A stretch of DNA of 64,000 nucleotides from Mytilisepta virgata. Lineage: Eukaryota > Mollusca > Bivalvia > Mytilida > Mytilidae. The stretch is taken from positions 54,732,372-54,796,371 of the forward strand of contig CM051518.1 in NCBI GenBank assembly GCA_028015205.1, written 5' to 3'. The notes under the pieces were generated by a model that saw only the letters and a list, made by a program, of their open reading frames with translations, was not told where the DNA came from and ran no database searches. Of the stretch, positions 9,801-21,800 are shown one piece after another (the first letter of the stretch is position 1; the number at the start of each line of letters is the position of its first letter). The translations under genes were made by a program, and so were the position numbers.

Positions 9801-10996
9801 ATCTGTTTCATTTGCATAAAACATGGCTGTATATTGCCTCATCAGTGGATATCTTTAAAAAATGTCATTCATTTTGTAATATACAGACTAAAAAATACTT
9901 TTATTTTTGACAGATAGTGGATCTATAGATTTTGCTGAATTTATAACAATGATGACGTCACAAACGGAACAACCAACATCTAAAAAAACATCAGAACAAT
10001 ACCGAGACGCTTTCAAAGAATTCGATAAGGACGGCAATGGTGTTATCACTGTTAAGGAATTCAAAAAAGCGATGGCAAAGATGGGTGAAAAAATGTCGGA
10101 CAAGAAGATTAAAGAAATGATGAAAGAAGTAGATTTAGATGGAGATGGGTCTATCAATTATCAAGGTCAGATATAATACTGTCAAACCTGCTTTAAAGGA
10201 CACCTCTATAAGCAAATCACTGTCTATTAGGGGCACAGTCAAAAAGTTCCATTCATGAACAAACCATTAAATAAACCTCTGTATAAAGAGCACCTGCTCA
10301 TAAAGGGCACTTTTTCTGGTCCCATTTTTAGACAGGTTTGACTGTATATCTAATGTGAGTTGAACTTGGTAGAATTTTTAAACTGGGTACTATAACGTTA
10401 CCAACGTCTTACTCTGCAGTCTCCAATTTTAATATGCTGGGCCTACATGATAAAGTTTTTCAAATGAGTCTACCTTTATTTCTGTTAGATGTAAACATAT
10501 TTGAATATGTTGAATAATTTATTATTTTTTGAAAATTAAATTATAATGAATATTTTCAATTTTGGATTTTTTTAAAATAATTTTTATACTTGTATACTAT
10601 GTGACGTAATGGGTTTAATGTTACCTGTTTATCTTGAGGTGTCGGTTTAGGTTAAAAACAGTAAAATCTTGGTAATTAATTGTTTCCTAACATCATTTTA
10701 AATATACAGGTCACGTTTCGAAAAAAATATTTGAAGTACTCGTAGATGTTCCAGTGAATGTACTATAACAAAGCTTACGTGGAAATGCTCACTGCAATCC
10801 TTTCACTATTGCAAAAATGGATTGTTGGGCTTATTTTTACATATACGTATACATATTAACACATTAGGAATTGTTTTCATATCTACATTATAACAATACG
10901 TGTCTCAGCTTATGTGTGGACTTCAATGATTTCAATTTCTTGGTAACTATCTCATTTTATTTTATTTCAGAATTTGTGAAAATGATGTCAAAGTGA
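6835..10996 (+). CDS. CaM-like gene A: divergent, Lys-rich four-EF-hand protein (154 aa)
   Basis: Exons: 6835-6837 (ATG only), 8058-8097, 8754-8897, 9914-10165, 10971-10996. All introns are GT-AG, and introns 2-4 are phase 1. The predicted cytosolic Ca2+ sensor starts MANVMKKLTKTEIQEMKEAF. Its four loops all have Asp1, Gly6 and Glu12: DQNGDGKISCKE (24-35), DKDNSGSIDFAE (60-71), DKDGNGVITVKE (100-111) and DLDGDGSINYQE (136-147). It ends EFVKMMSK. Two oddities stand out. The central linker is three codons longer than in CaM and carries QTEQPTSKKTSEQ. Hand counting gives about 25 Lys + 3 Arg against about 28 Asp/Glu, so the protein is near neutral, unlike strongly acidic CaM. The exon 1 start is chosen by analogy with the paralogs; the ATG exon at 2478 would serve equally in frame. 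An AATAAA lies 15 nt past the stop. Target and role are unknown. Confidence 0.93.
6913..7390 (+). repeat. Long direct repeat, copy 2 (in intron 1 of gene A)
   Basis: This is the partner of 5733-6160. With copy 1 it brackets exon 1 of gene A, so recombination between the copies would delete the start exon. It contains a palindromic GTCTGTAATAATGGCC ... GGCCATTATTACAGAC core. Confidence 0.8.
7391..8057. other. Rest of gene A intron 1
   Basis: AT-rich, no coding or repeat structure seen. It ends at the acceptor ATTATTGCAG (8057). Confidence 0.5.
8270..8410. repeat. Degenerate ~21-bp tandem repeat in gene A intron 2
   Basis: About seven imperfect copies of a unit like CCGCAGAGAATCAGAGCAAA, with variants CCGAAGAGAATTAGAGCAAA and others. 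It explains the minus-strand frame at 8125-8313, which is not a gene. A short G-rich stretch (GGGGGGGAGGGGGGGTGGGT) lies downstream near 8558. Confidence 0.7.
8898..9913. other. Gene A intron 3
   Basis: The donor is GTATGT and the acceptor TTTTTGACAG. Contents are AT-rich with T- and A-homopolymers (9300-9312, 9647-9690) and a TTTTGTATTTTGTATTTTGT stutter near 8933. Nothing else is supported. Confidence 0.55.
10177..10346. mobile_element. Short MITE in gene A intron 4
   Basis: The left end TACTGTCAAACCTG (10177-10190) and right end CAGGTTTGACTGTA (10333-10346) are inverted repeats around a ~140-bp core with internal GGACACCTCTATA / TATAAAGAGCACC-type pairs. The flanks are TA-rich, fitting a TA target. 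There is no coding capacity. It begins only 11 bp past the exon 4 donor. Confidence 0.65.
10347..10970. other. Rest of gene A intron 4
   Basis: No feature seen; it ends at the acceptor TTTATTTCAG. Confidence 0.5.
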
Positions 10997-11010
10997 AAAT
11001 TATTTGAAAA

Positions 11011-11016
11011 AATAAA
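11011..11016 (+). promoter_or_regulatory. Candidate poly(A) signal of gene A
   Basis: AATAAA lies 15 nt after the TGA stop at 10994-10996. This would give a very short 3' UTR; later signals cannot be excluded. Confidence 0.35.
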
Positions 11017-12280
11017 AGTGAATATGTGACTATTGGAGGGCAAAGTATGGGCGTGTGTTCACTTAAGATTGGACGATTGCTGGATCAATAGAACCTGTTG
11101 CTCATAGAAAATTTGATGATGATCTGAATAGGACTGTAATTCTTTTAATGTTTTAGTAGCATTTGGATTTTGTATTTCCTCAGCAAAGATGCGTTTTTAA
11201 AACGCAAAACGCATAACAAAAATATACATGTAGATCTAGGTAATATTTAAACTTGTACACTTTTGAAATACACAATTTGATATTCTTTACATTATTTTTA
11301 AAAATTAAATAGAAATCCGAGAGTAGTTATGTGTGTTAACCCCAGACGATTTCACAAGCATTAGTGCCTTTGTTAGCATTTCATTATTTTGGTATACGAG
11401 GGCCTCATCAGCTAAATTCCTAGAAAATTTTGGTACAGGCATTAAATTAAATACATATAATAATTGATAATATTACATATATGTAGCTGTGTGCTTAGCT
11501 ATATTTTGGCCTTAATGTTTTTGTTAGTTTTGGTATTTATTGTTTTTGCTTCAATACATGTATGGCTTTGGCAACTTCACACGAGTCATAATCAATTGGC
11601 AAAATACCCATGTTCGATTCTTCAAAAATCATTTTATGAAACAATGAATATGACTTTGCAGACAAAAAAAAGTTTCATTTCATACTCAAATATGCTATTT
11701 AAGATGTATATAAAAAATATTGTAAAGAGTTTAACTCCGGAAGCTCGTAGTGTTTAATTAGTTCCAGAGCTTAACAGTCCAGCAGAATCGATTAGTAAAC
11801 ATGAATACTCTGATATTACGGGTTTTTTCCCAGTGGTACACTATTGATCAATCTTTAGTGTTCTATTATTTTTTCTAGTGGTACATATGTTGACTGCAAT
11901 TATGTTAACACTTTTTAATTGTTTCAATAAGGAGTGGAAAAAACTATAAGTTAACCGGGGAACTAGCAATACTAGAATATTACACATACATTTGTAGCAA
12001 GTGAGATCCACTTTAATTGCTATATTCTTGATTCAAACCCTAATAAAATCATGACGATCTCAGATTTGCATGTTCAATGACTTAAGCGATACGATTTGTT
12101 TTTATCAATAATGTTTTACATACTGCATGTAAATTCCTGGATGTAACAACAGATATGCTATGAAATCCATTTTTAAATTCACAAGATATGCATATTTCGG
12201 CAAATTTCGAATTATCAGTTTTGAAAGCTGAAACAACCGCCCTGATTGTGGAGAGCAGAATCAAATATTTCATCCGATAC
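11017..12280. other. Intergenic A-B, no gene seen
   Basis: AT-rich. The small frames at 11464-11757 and 12082-12273 show no domain. Confidence 0.4.
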
Positions 12281-12640
12281 TATTTTAGGCTATACATGGG
12301 GGAGATACTCTTTAGTTTCCTCATAACAGTAAATTTCAACTGCTAGTATCGAAATATTAACACTAGTAGCTGAGCTTGTGATAATCTCAAGGACTTTGAG
12401 CACACCAGTGCGAGAGGTATCCATCCAGTGGTAATCAATAATACATATTGTTTGATACAAATTTCAATACATATGATACATGTATGCATATTTCGTCGAA
12501 TTAGATTTACGAATCATCAGCGAAAATATTGGACCAAAATGCTGAAGCGCGGCATCAAAAGCCAAAATGACCAAAAGGGTATAACGACAAAACCTTCTAA
12601 CGACAAAGCTATGCACAAATTAATTTCAATGAAAAACAAA
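12280..12640. repeat. Dispersed repeat family D, two fragments
   Basis: 12280-12400 resembles the 3' part of the repeat at 43710-43975 (GGAGATACTC..TTAG, ACAGTAAATT, AGTATCGAAATA, TAGCTGAGCTTGTGA). About 12466-12620 resembles its 5' part (ATATGCATATTTCGTCGAAT, TACGAATCATCAG, AATGACCAAAAGG, TCTAACGACA). The same unit gave rise to the minisatellite at 24671-25685. Confidence 0.6.
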
Positions 12641-13660
12641 TATTTGACAGTTAATTTAAAGTATAAATTTTAAGCTAGAAAATACTAGCACTTAAATAAT
12701 CGTACAATAAAACTACAGGTTAAATATGTCACGAAAAGTCGATTGATTACGACCTATTAAATTAAATCAATGACTACTTAGAGGACTTGTACTGCAATTA
12801 CCTGACTTAACTTTCCTTTCATGCCACTAAAAATCAACAAAAATAAATATAGCCTAGCTAGATGCGTAATTCTACAAAATAAAATTCCATTAGATCAAGA
12901 TTTAACAAATACTAAGGTCCATAAAATGAAGGATCTTCAACAAAGCTCCCTTCCCTCCCGGAACCACTGGTGTCAGTTTAACATAAAAGTTACGATTAAT
13001 TCTTTCAACACCTCGATTGACACATATCCAGATTTTAACAACTTGCAATATTACTGGTACTTTTAAGGAGCATGACATACGTATTTTTACGGAGTACAGG
13101 AAATTTTGTCTTGTTTTGTTATTTTCTTATACTAAGTGAATTTATTCGTTTGGTTTTATCTGTATAGTTTTCGGTGTCAGTTTTCTTTTCCCCAACGCCT
13201 TTATTTAGATTTTAATTTTATAGACTTTCACTTTTATCCTCCTGTTTCTTTTTGCTGACATTTAGGTTTACAATGTTGCACTTGACTTTTTCATTTATTT
13301 ATAAAAATCAATTGAACAAAATAAAGCTACTTTCTATTTCAGTTCATGGTTCTCGATATTCATGTACCGTATACAGTTTCTAGTTTAAAATGTCAATCAA
13401 TTATTTACAAGACACGTTATGTTTACCAAATTATCAATCGTATAGAACTAATCCAATTTCTTGATCAGGTTTAGCGTTTATCCTGAAAAAAAGGCAGATT
13501 ATTTCTACGGTTTCCATGGCGCTGAGATATACACAATAGGTAAAAGTTCTTTATTTAATTGCCTTACCTGGAATACGAAGCAAGAAAATTGTATGCTTTT
13601 CGTTTCTTCTTATTCAAACTTATTGATTTGATATTTCTTGATTCAAAAGAGAGAATTCAT
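12641..13660. other. Intergenic A-B, no gene seen
   Basis: AT-rich; the frame at 12821-13066 has no recognisable domain. Confidence 0.4.
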
Positions 13661-13696
13661 AAATAAATTTCCAACAACGTAAACGACTGAACGAAG
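13661..13696 (+). other. Possible 5' UTR exon of gene B
   Basis: ...GTAAACGACTGAACGAAG|GTAAGTATT carries a consensus donor at 13697. It could splice to the acceptor TTCTTTTGCAG before 15781. The exon's 5' end is not determinable. This is inference only. Confidence 0.25.
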
Positions 13697-14689
13697 GTAA
13701 GTATTAGATTTTCTTCTTATTTAAACTTTGGATAAGAAAAGAAACGGTACTTTTGTAAATACACGTTAAACAGTTTGAAAGTTTTGTAAAAATAAACTAA
13801 ATTTGGAGCTTCATTTTTTTCTGGGCCAGGAAAATCAACAAGTGAATATGTTTTGTACAAGTATTTCCACAGTTGTGCTAAGAGTCATTTCATCTCATTA
13901 TATTTTAAAGTGCAATGCTGAAACATTACGGACAGCTGACATTAACCTCTCTTCAATTATTTATTTATGTAGCCAGTTTTAGCAAAACCTCCCACTAAAG
14001 CAGATACTGTGAAGTAGAAACCAACACTGATACTTGGTTTCCCCACTCATTGTAGACCGGGTAGTGTCAACTAGATGGAGGGTTACCTTCTTGACATTTG
14101 ACTTCATACACTTTATTTAGTACCGATGTTTTGCGATAATAAATTAAAGATAAAATGATAAATAAAGAATAAATAAGTGTCTTAAAAGTAGCAGTACAAC
14201 GTCAAAATTAACGAAATAACTTTAATTTGAAGTCAGGATATTTACATGTAGTTTTAAATTTAAAGAGACTTAAAATTACAGTACATGTATAAACACCAAA
14301 TACAAGGTCAACATGACCAGCATTTATGAGAACCTCAGCTAGATTTACAGTTAAAAACAGCACATTCCGACCCTTCTATCTAAAATACGTACCGTCCAAC
14401 CAAATTTTAAAGTTTTAAAAAGCGGTCACGTTTTAGCAAACGGTAATCATACTGTATTGGCTTTTATACATGTAAATGTAGTATGTTTTATACACCAGAG
14501 TGTCAATTTGGGTAGCCATAAATCCGGTTTAACCCCATCTGTTCAGTGACTGTACAAAGTCAGACTATCCCGACTCTCTGTAGAATATCACTTTGGAATT
14601 TTGCGGATTTTTTTTATGGACTCTGGTGAAAGACTATACTTCATATTTTGTACTTATTGGTGTACTTGTGTTTCTCTCCATATTTCCTC
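13697..14689. other. Upstream region or putative first UTR intron of gene B
   Basis: AT-rich; no repeats or coding signal recognised. Confidence 0.35.
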
Positions 14690-15050
14690 TCTCGTGGTCG
14701 GTGGTCTCGTGGTAGTATGCCTGGAATGCAGAAGGTCGCGGGTTTGATCCCCGGCCGGGTCAAACCAAATACATTAAAATTGGTATTTGCTGCTTCTTCG
14801 CCAAGTACACGGTATCTAGGAGTAAGACCAAAGGACTAGTCGGCTCGGAGTCAGTATAATGTGTCCGGGTAGTATTATATTTCTTCCTGCGGACTGTTAC
14901 CTCGTGAACTAGCACGTTAAAAATTCGGCTTAGCGTGTCGGACTACATGTCAAACAGGGGTTCCTATTCATATCATATCAACACTTTATCTTCATGATAT
15001 ACACGTAATGATTGCCAATGCACGTTAAACAATAATTCATCCATCCATCT
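14690..15050 (+). mobile_element. tRNA-derived SINE, family A (copy 1)
   Basis: The tRNA-like head has an A-box-like GGTCTCGTGGTAGTATGCC and a B-box GGTTTGATCCCC, followed by CGGCCGGGTCAAACCAAA, a body (GCTGCTTCTTCGCCAAG, GGCTCGGAGTCAGT, GAACTAGCACGTTAAAAA, CACGTTAAACAATAATTCAT) and a (CATC)n tail. More diverged than the copies at 21759 and 36805. No clear TSD. The frame at 14648-14839 is the SINE, not a gene. Confidence 0.85.
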
Positions 15051-15780
15051 AACCTTTCTCATGCATGCCCAGAACGTAACTTTATATCATTAAGTAATTA
15101 AAATTTAGTAGTGTAATTACAGAGTAATAGCATTGTCACGTAAACTACATTTCAAGTGATGATGTTGTGTTAATTATACTGGAAAACACTTCTTATTAAA
15201 AATCTATAAAGTCGATACATTGTACAATAAGCATACGGTATACAATTAAAGCCTATTATACGGTTCAAGTTTAGGGAAAACAAAGGAAATCAGACGGAAT
15301 TCAGACAGGCTGAAAATAATTGTCAGAATCTTAACATTAATAACTGTAAGTTAAACGGATTACGCGTGACTGCCTTTTTTTCCTTTAGAATTATCCCTTT
15401 CACATTTTTACTTTTTTAGATGAAAGCTAAAAAACAAATGAGATGAACAATATTCATCGCTACAGTTATACTTTTTGAACTTAATGAATAATTTTTAAAA
15501 ATACATACTTAAAAAGACAAATATTTTAACAAGATGGTATGTTATAGTAAACAGCAACAGTTGTCAAGTATAAAGACACGAAATTATCAATTATAATTTT
15601 AAATGTAAAATCGAATTTTCAACAGGTAGATATAGTCCAGTGATTAAAGTTCACCAACTTTAATGACAAGGAAAACACATTAAGACTTACAAAAGTAATT
15701 ATAATATAATACGTATTCTCTCGAGTTTTTACATTTGGTTTCAGTAAAAACACATTCGAATAATTTTCTTTCTTTTGCAG
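15051..15780. other. Upstream of gene B, no feature seen
   Basis: AT-rich; it ends in the polypyrimidine tract and acceptor of the 15781 exon. Confidence 0.4.
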
Positions 15781-15835
15781 CAACGAAGGCATTCCAGGCT
15801 GCTGAAGAGGAGCTATTCAAACTTCTTCAAATATG
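15781..15835 (+). other. 5' UTR + ATG exon of gene B
   Basis: A strong acceptor (TTTCTTTTGCAG) precedes CAACGAAGGCATTCCAGGCT and a consensus donor GTAAGG follows the ATG directly. The presence of an acceptor implies at least one further upstream non-coding exon; 13661-13696 is a candidate. Confidence 0.6.
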
Positions 15836-18800
15836 GTAAGGATATCTTAATAATCTAATTTGCATACAAGCATGTACATATACTCTGTTGACACTGATAG
15901 AATAGAGAATAAAAACGGGGAATGTGTCAAAGAGATAACAACCCGACCAAAGAGCAGAAAACAGCTCAAAGCCACCAATGGGCCTTCAACGTACCGATAA
16001 AATCCCGCATCCGAACACGGGATGCAGCTGGCTCCTAAACAATAGTGTATACTAGTTCAGCGAAATGGACGCCACACTGAACTCCGAAACATACAAATAA
16101 ACCAAAATTTAAAAAAACACGCAAGACGAACAAAGGCCAGATTTCTGGACTTGGCACAGGCGCAAAAATGCGGCGGGGTTAAACTGTTTTGTGAGATCCC
16201 CTCCTATACCTCTAGCCAATGTGGAATAAATAAACACACAGCGATAAGCATAGTAAAACTCAGTTCAAAAGAAGTCCGAGTTCAATGTTAGAAAAGGTAA
16301 CAGAAGAAACTAAGCTAAACGACAATGATCAATATAAATTAACAAAGGACTACTAGCAGTTACTGACATGCCAGCTCCAGACCTCAATTAAACTGATCGA
16401 AAGATTATGTCTTTATCATATAGAAAATCAGCCACAAACTGATTCTTACACACGCATAATTAAGCACCTTATACTAAATTGCAAGAAATTGGCCAAATAT
16501 TGTTTGATTTAAATAACAAATTTTTAAGTACCATATTTATTTGTCATACAGTTGTGAGTAATTTTGTATGATTCATCCTCTCGCAAAAAGTTTTACCCTA
16601 GAATGGTATGTGACGTACGACCTTTCCGAGATTTCAAAATGAATCAGTTCTGCAGATGTTTTTTATTTTAACCTTTCATCTCAATCTTGGTTTTTTATCC
16701 ATTATGCTTAACAATTTCATTGTTAGTTACCAATTATTGCTTTTTTTCTCTCTTTTCACATATACACGTTCAGAATTTAACAAATAGTTCATTCCACAGG
16801 ATATCATTTGGCGGTATTTGAACCAGTTATGTGGAACGACGCGCGGCTCGAGCTCCATATAATGTTTTGAATGCGACCAACTACATATAGTAATTATACT
16901 ACATGCTATTTGTCCCAACGAGTTATGACATATTTGTCATATCATATTTTCTCTACTCAATTGTTTTCACAAGGAACATGTATATGTAGTATCCTGTGCC
17001 GTCCGTATAGCACTGGATTACCCATTCTAACAGAATTTAGTTGGGGTTTTACGCTATTTTCAGCACATTTGGCTATTTCGCGGGGGCCAGGTTTAATTGG
17101 TGGAGGAAGCCCGAGTCCCGGAAAGAACCACCGACCATCGGAAGGAAAATTGACAATCCTTGTCAATTAAGATCGGAGTCAAACACACCCCGCCACAGGT
17201 GGGATTCGAACTCAGAACCTCAGTGTTGACAGGCCAGTGATCATTAGTAGTCATGATTAAACCACTGCTGTCACGTCGTGTACGTCAGCCTATTCATTTA
17301 CCGTGGTTTCCTTTTCTAGAATCAACGCTTTAATCCGTCACTGAAATGAATTCATCAAATTATATTCAATTGTTCCCTTCGTGTACTTAATTTCATTAAG
17401 TTTGAATTGGCTAATTTACTGTTAGTATTGGTTTAAAAACTTACCTTTGACTTTTGCATATGTTTATTTGCCGTGATTGGGGTTCAAACATCCCCCTTGA
17501 AGTGTATTATGTGTCATGGTTCAAGAACACATCGACGAAACCTCTCGGCTACCAATCGAATGATATCCAAGTGTCGTTTTTACATATATCAATATGATAC
17601 AGTACAATATATACATAAGGCTTTCGCCTTTATATACACTGAACCGCAAAAGAAACGTCGCACAAAATGACATGTTCACATACATTTATTTCAAAGTGAC
17701 ATTTATATATTTTAAATTAATTTTTACAAAATTTAATGAATGATTTACAGTCTTTTGGTTACAATGTTCACAAAAACGTCACAATTGTCGCAACGTCACA
17801 TGTTTTCAATGCTGTGCTCCCACGTCCGTTAATAACGTGTATGTCCTCCACCGGCACCAATTACTGCGGCACATCTTCGGTACATGGAGTTGATGAGCCG
17901 ATTAATAAACGCCATCGGAATACGTGCCCATACTCTCTGAAACGCATGTGAAAGTTCAGCTGCAGTTGTCGGACTTGGCTGCTCATTATTCAACCGTCTT
18001 TGAACTTCGTCCCATAAATGTTTAATAGGGTTTAAATCTGGACTCAAAGCCGACCAATCCATAACATTAATGTTATTCTGCTGTAGGAAGTCTCTTGTGG
18101 CTCTTGCGGTATGCGCACGTGCATTGTCCTGTTGGAAAGTCTTGTTTTGATGACGTGCGAAATGGGGCTGAACATGGGGTGTCAAGACTTGGTCGATGTA
18201 ACGGGCAGCTGTTACGCCATTTCCTCTGCCTGGGCCAAGGTTCTGAAAGATGACTGGACCAAGTTTAACGTTAAGGCCGATTCCACCCCATACCATGATG
18301 CTAGGTCCTCCCCACGCGTCTGTTTCCAGAATACAGCTGTCTTCGTAACGTTCCCCGCGTCTTCTCCACACTCTGGTTCTGCCATCGGCTGTTGAAATGC
18401 AGTAACGGCTTTCGTCAGAGAAGATGATGTTACGCCATTGTCGATTTCGCCAATTCTGTCGCTGAGTGGCCCACTGAAGACGAGCTTGACGGTGTCGAGG
18501 AGTAAGAATAGGTCCTCTTGCTGGACGGCGACATCTCATGTTTCTAGCAGCTAATCGCCGACGAACCGTATCATCACTCATGGGTCGTCCATGTGTTTCA
18601 ACAGTGTTTCTGGCAGTTTCGGCAGCTGGGGTGAACCGATTCATCAAATGGTGACGAACAATGCCTCTATTCTGTCTAGGGGTAGTGACTTGGGGTCTAC
18701 CACTCCGTGGACGGTCATTTGTGCTGTTTGTTGCATTGTACCGTGTCCGTAGACGTTCAATTGTTCGAACAGCACAGTTGAAGTCGTTGGCAATAACTCT

Positions 18801-21800
18801 GGCAGATTGCCCAGTATCCAATCGACCAATGGCCTTTTCTCTCTGTTGTGGAGTCAGACGTGGCATAGCTTCTGTGTCAACACTGATACTAACACTCTTT
18901 AATTTTCTCCGGCCTTTTATACCCATAAAGGAGCATGAATTTCACGAACATTTAAGATTTAAGAAAAATTACCGCCAAGTGTGTCCAACGAGCGGTTTTA
19001 GGTACGGTCGCTCTACGATATCAACTGAAAATTATTCAACCGAAAATTTAATTCACAGGTAATTTAATCTTACCTGGTGATGTAATCGTAATACTGATTA
19101 TATAAAAATCATTAATTAATATTTATTTTGAATTTTGCTAACATTTTGAAAAAGCGACGTTTCTTTTGCGGTTCAGTATATTTAAAAACGACGTTTGTAT
19201 AGAGCAAGTTGGTAGCCACAAGGTTAGGATGAGTTGAGATTAACACTTGTAGACATAGTTCGAATCTCTGTTTCGGCTTTCCTCTTTTTTCTAAATCTTT
19301 GTGTTATCATTGATATAATTTAGTAATAAGAAAATATAATTATTTTTTATTTGATTATTATCGACAAATCAAATTTCATATAATTCAATAGAAAATTAGA
19401 ACATTGTTATTTTGATGTTTATGGCAATTTCATCTGTTTCACTGCATATTTTGACATATTTCTAAAATATAAAAAGTGTAAATCGAGTGGATTTAAGCTA
19501 TTTTTTCTTTCAATGACATTATGTTTTACGGGAAAATTATTTTGTCAATAATTGACAAATTTCTGAATCATATGCCTTAAATTGTAATTTCATAGGTTTT
19601 GTATTAATTTTTATTTACCATTAAAATCATCAAAGTGACCGATATATCTAATTGAATAGTAGTATAGAGAATTAAGTTCATTTAAGCTCACACACGATAG
19701 GGCTTAATTAAGAAAGGAACTGTGATTGGGAAAAGTCGTCACAACAATAGTTTAAGTAAGAGATACAATCGATAAGTGTGAATTCGTTGAAAACAAACTC
19801 TTTGATTTTTTTCTACGAATCCACATATCCATTGTATCTCCTATACCGAACTACCTAGACCACTCGGCCACCGTGGTCCCTAACATATAAATGTAAAAGT
19901 AAATATTGATATGTATTCACACTGATCTATTGTAGGCAATGACAGAGGATGAACTCCGAGGTGTGTATTATACCGTATAATAATAATATATGGTTAGTGT
20001 ATATTGTCGTAAGCAAACTTCATATTGCACGAGCGAGCTTGCGAAGGAATGTTTCGGTATTGTTCTCTGTTAGCGTTCAAATACAGAACTATACTGCACG
20101 ATCGCTTTCCATTTAAATCAAATGAGAAATATATTATATAGTGTTTATATAGTAAAAAGATTGTTCACGATGGGTGTTTTTAATCATTTATATATGTATA
20201 TATTTAATAGACTTTTGGAATGTTTTTGACAATAGTTTTGTTACTATCCATTTATAATATTGATTTTTAAATATCTTTGAAAATATCTTTAAGTGTTTAA
20301 GTCGTGTCATTAAAGAAGTTTCATTATAAATTTTTCTGCTACATATATTCTCATTAAAATTAATGTTTCAATTATAAAATCTTTTGTCACACATACTATG
20401 ATATTCTTTTGAAATTGTCGCGATTGACGGTCTAGAAAGACTAGTTTTGTTTGTTAATTCAGTCATCTATTCTCAACAATATTATTTATCATACATGCAG
20501 TTTAAAGACTGTTTATTTTCTCAAATCGTTTTTTATCTATTAATCTAAAGAAAGCAAAACTTACTACTGTGCTCGAGGAAAAAATCCTTCTGAGCGATTT
20601 TGTCAAATTGAATTTTGAACAATCATGTTTAAACTTATATTTATATAAAATTTTAGTCAAAGAATGTTGGAGGGGAAAAGCCGTCTTTCCGACGGTGGAG
20701 ACGTTAGATCGGATATTTCGGGGATACAAATGATGATATTCGACGTGGCATGATATGACAAATACATTTCAGTCTTCTATCCTAGTCGGATAACAAACAG
20801 TTTGGTGAAATTTTATAACGCTGGTTCGCTGTCTTAGGTGACTGATAAAAATAAGAGTTTCTTCTCCGTAGCAAAGAAAGGAGACACATAAGCAGTTTGT
20901 TCATGTAGAATAAAATATGATTAAACTCTTACAGATCTGGAAGAATGCTTCTATCTTTTTGATAAAGATGATGACTCAAAATTAAATGTTGAAGAAGCTG
21001 GAAAGTTATGGAGGTCCATAGGTGCTAATCCAACAGAAACTGAAGTAAAAGCTATGTTTAAACATATTGATTCTGACGGTAATTTTCTTAAATCTTAAAT
21101 TCTAGAACATTTCTTTGTCATTGTTTCTCTTCAGTTGTTTATATAATGCATCATTATTAGGTCTTATTAATTGCTAAAATAGCACTTGAAAGGTATTTTT
21201 TACATCATTTCGCAATGATATTTGTTCTAAATTCCCATAATAACTGTCGCACAGTGTCAACTGTACAAGAGTTCTGCAGACATCATGACCTTCAATCATA
21301 TGTATGATCATATGGGGATAACATTAAGTTTTCATAAGTTGATAACATGTTTTTAAAACGAAAATCAAACTTATCTTTTACTCGACGAAACTCACGGGAA
21401 ATGAACTTCACCGCACTTATGCCTATATAAATGTAGGTCTCTTGCGTCAACAATTCTACACAATATACGTTACCACGACGTTTTATTTTTTCAAATCTAT
21501 TTTGATACATGTGTAACTAGCAAATAATTAGTACTCTGGTCCAGAAATGTACCTCATTTCAAGTTTATTATTTCTTATATTGTATCATTATTTGACTGTG
21601 GACTTGATGAATATCATTTGCAATATTTTCTCTCTGAGCCCTTCTGTTAATCTGAATCGCAAACAGATCACAATTCTCCAAGAAGAGACCATGTCATATA
21701 TAGAACAGTAATATTCAATAGAATAAAAGCTATGATATTTTTTTTTTCTTATCTACTGAACCGCCTTGGTGGTTTCGTGGTAGCGTGCTCGCCTCGAATG

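Noticed and set aside
9888..10157. Minus-strand frames opposite CaM-like exon 4 (also 22479-22673, 34661-34861 and 52556-52846)
   Set aside because: Shadows of conserved EF-hand exons, which lack stops on the opposite strand because of codon composition.
18111..19062. Plus-strand frames across the Tc1 element
   Set aside because: Antisense shadows of the transposase gene.
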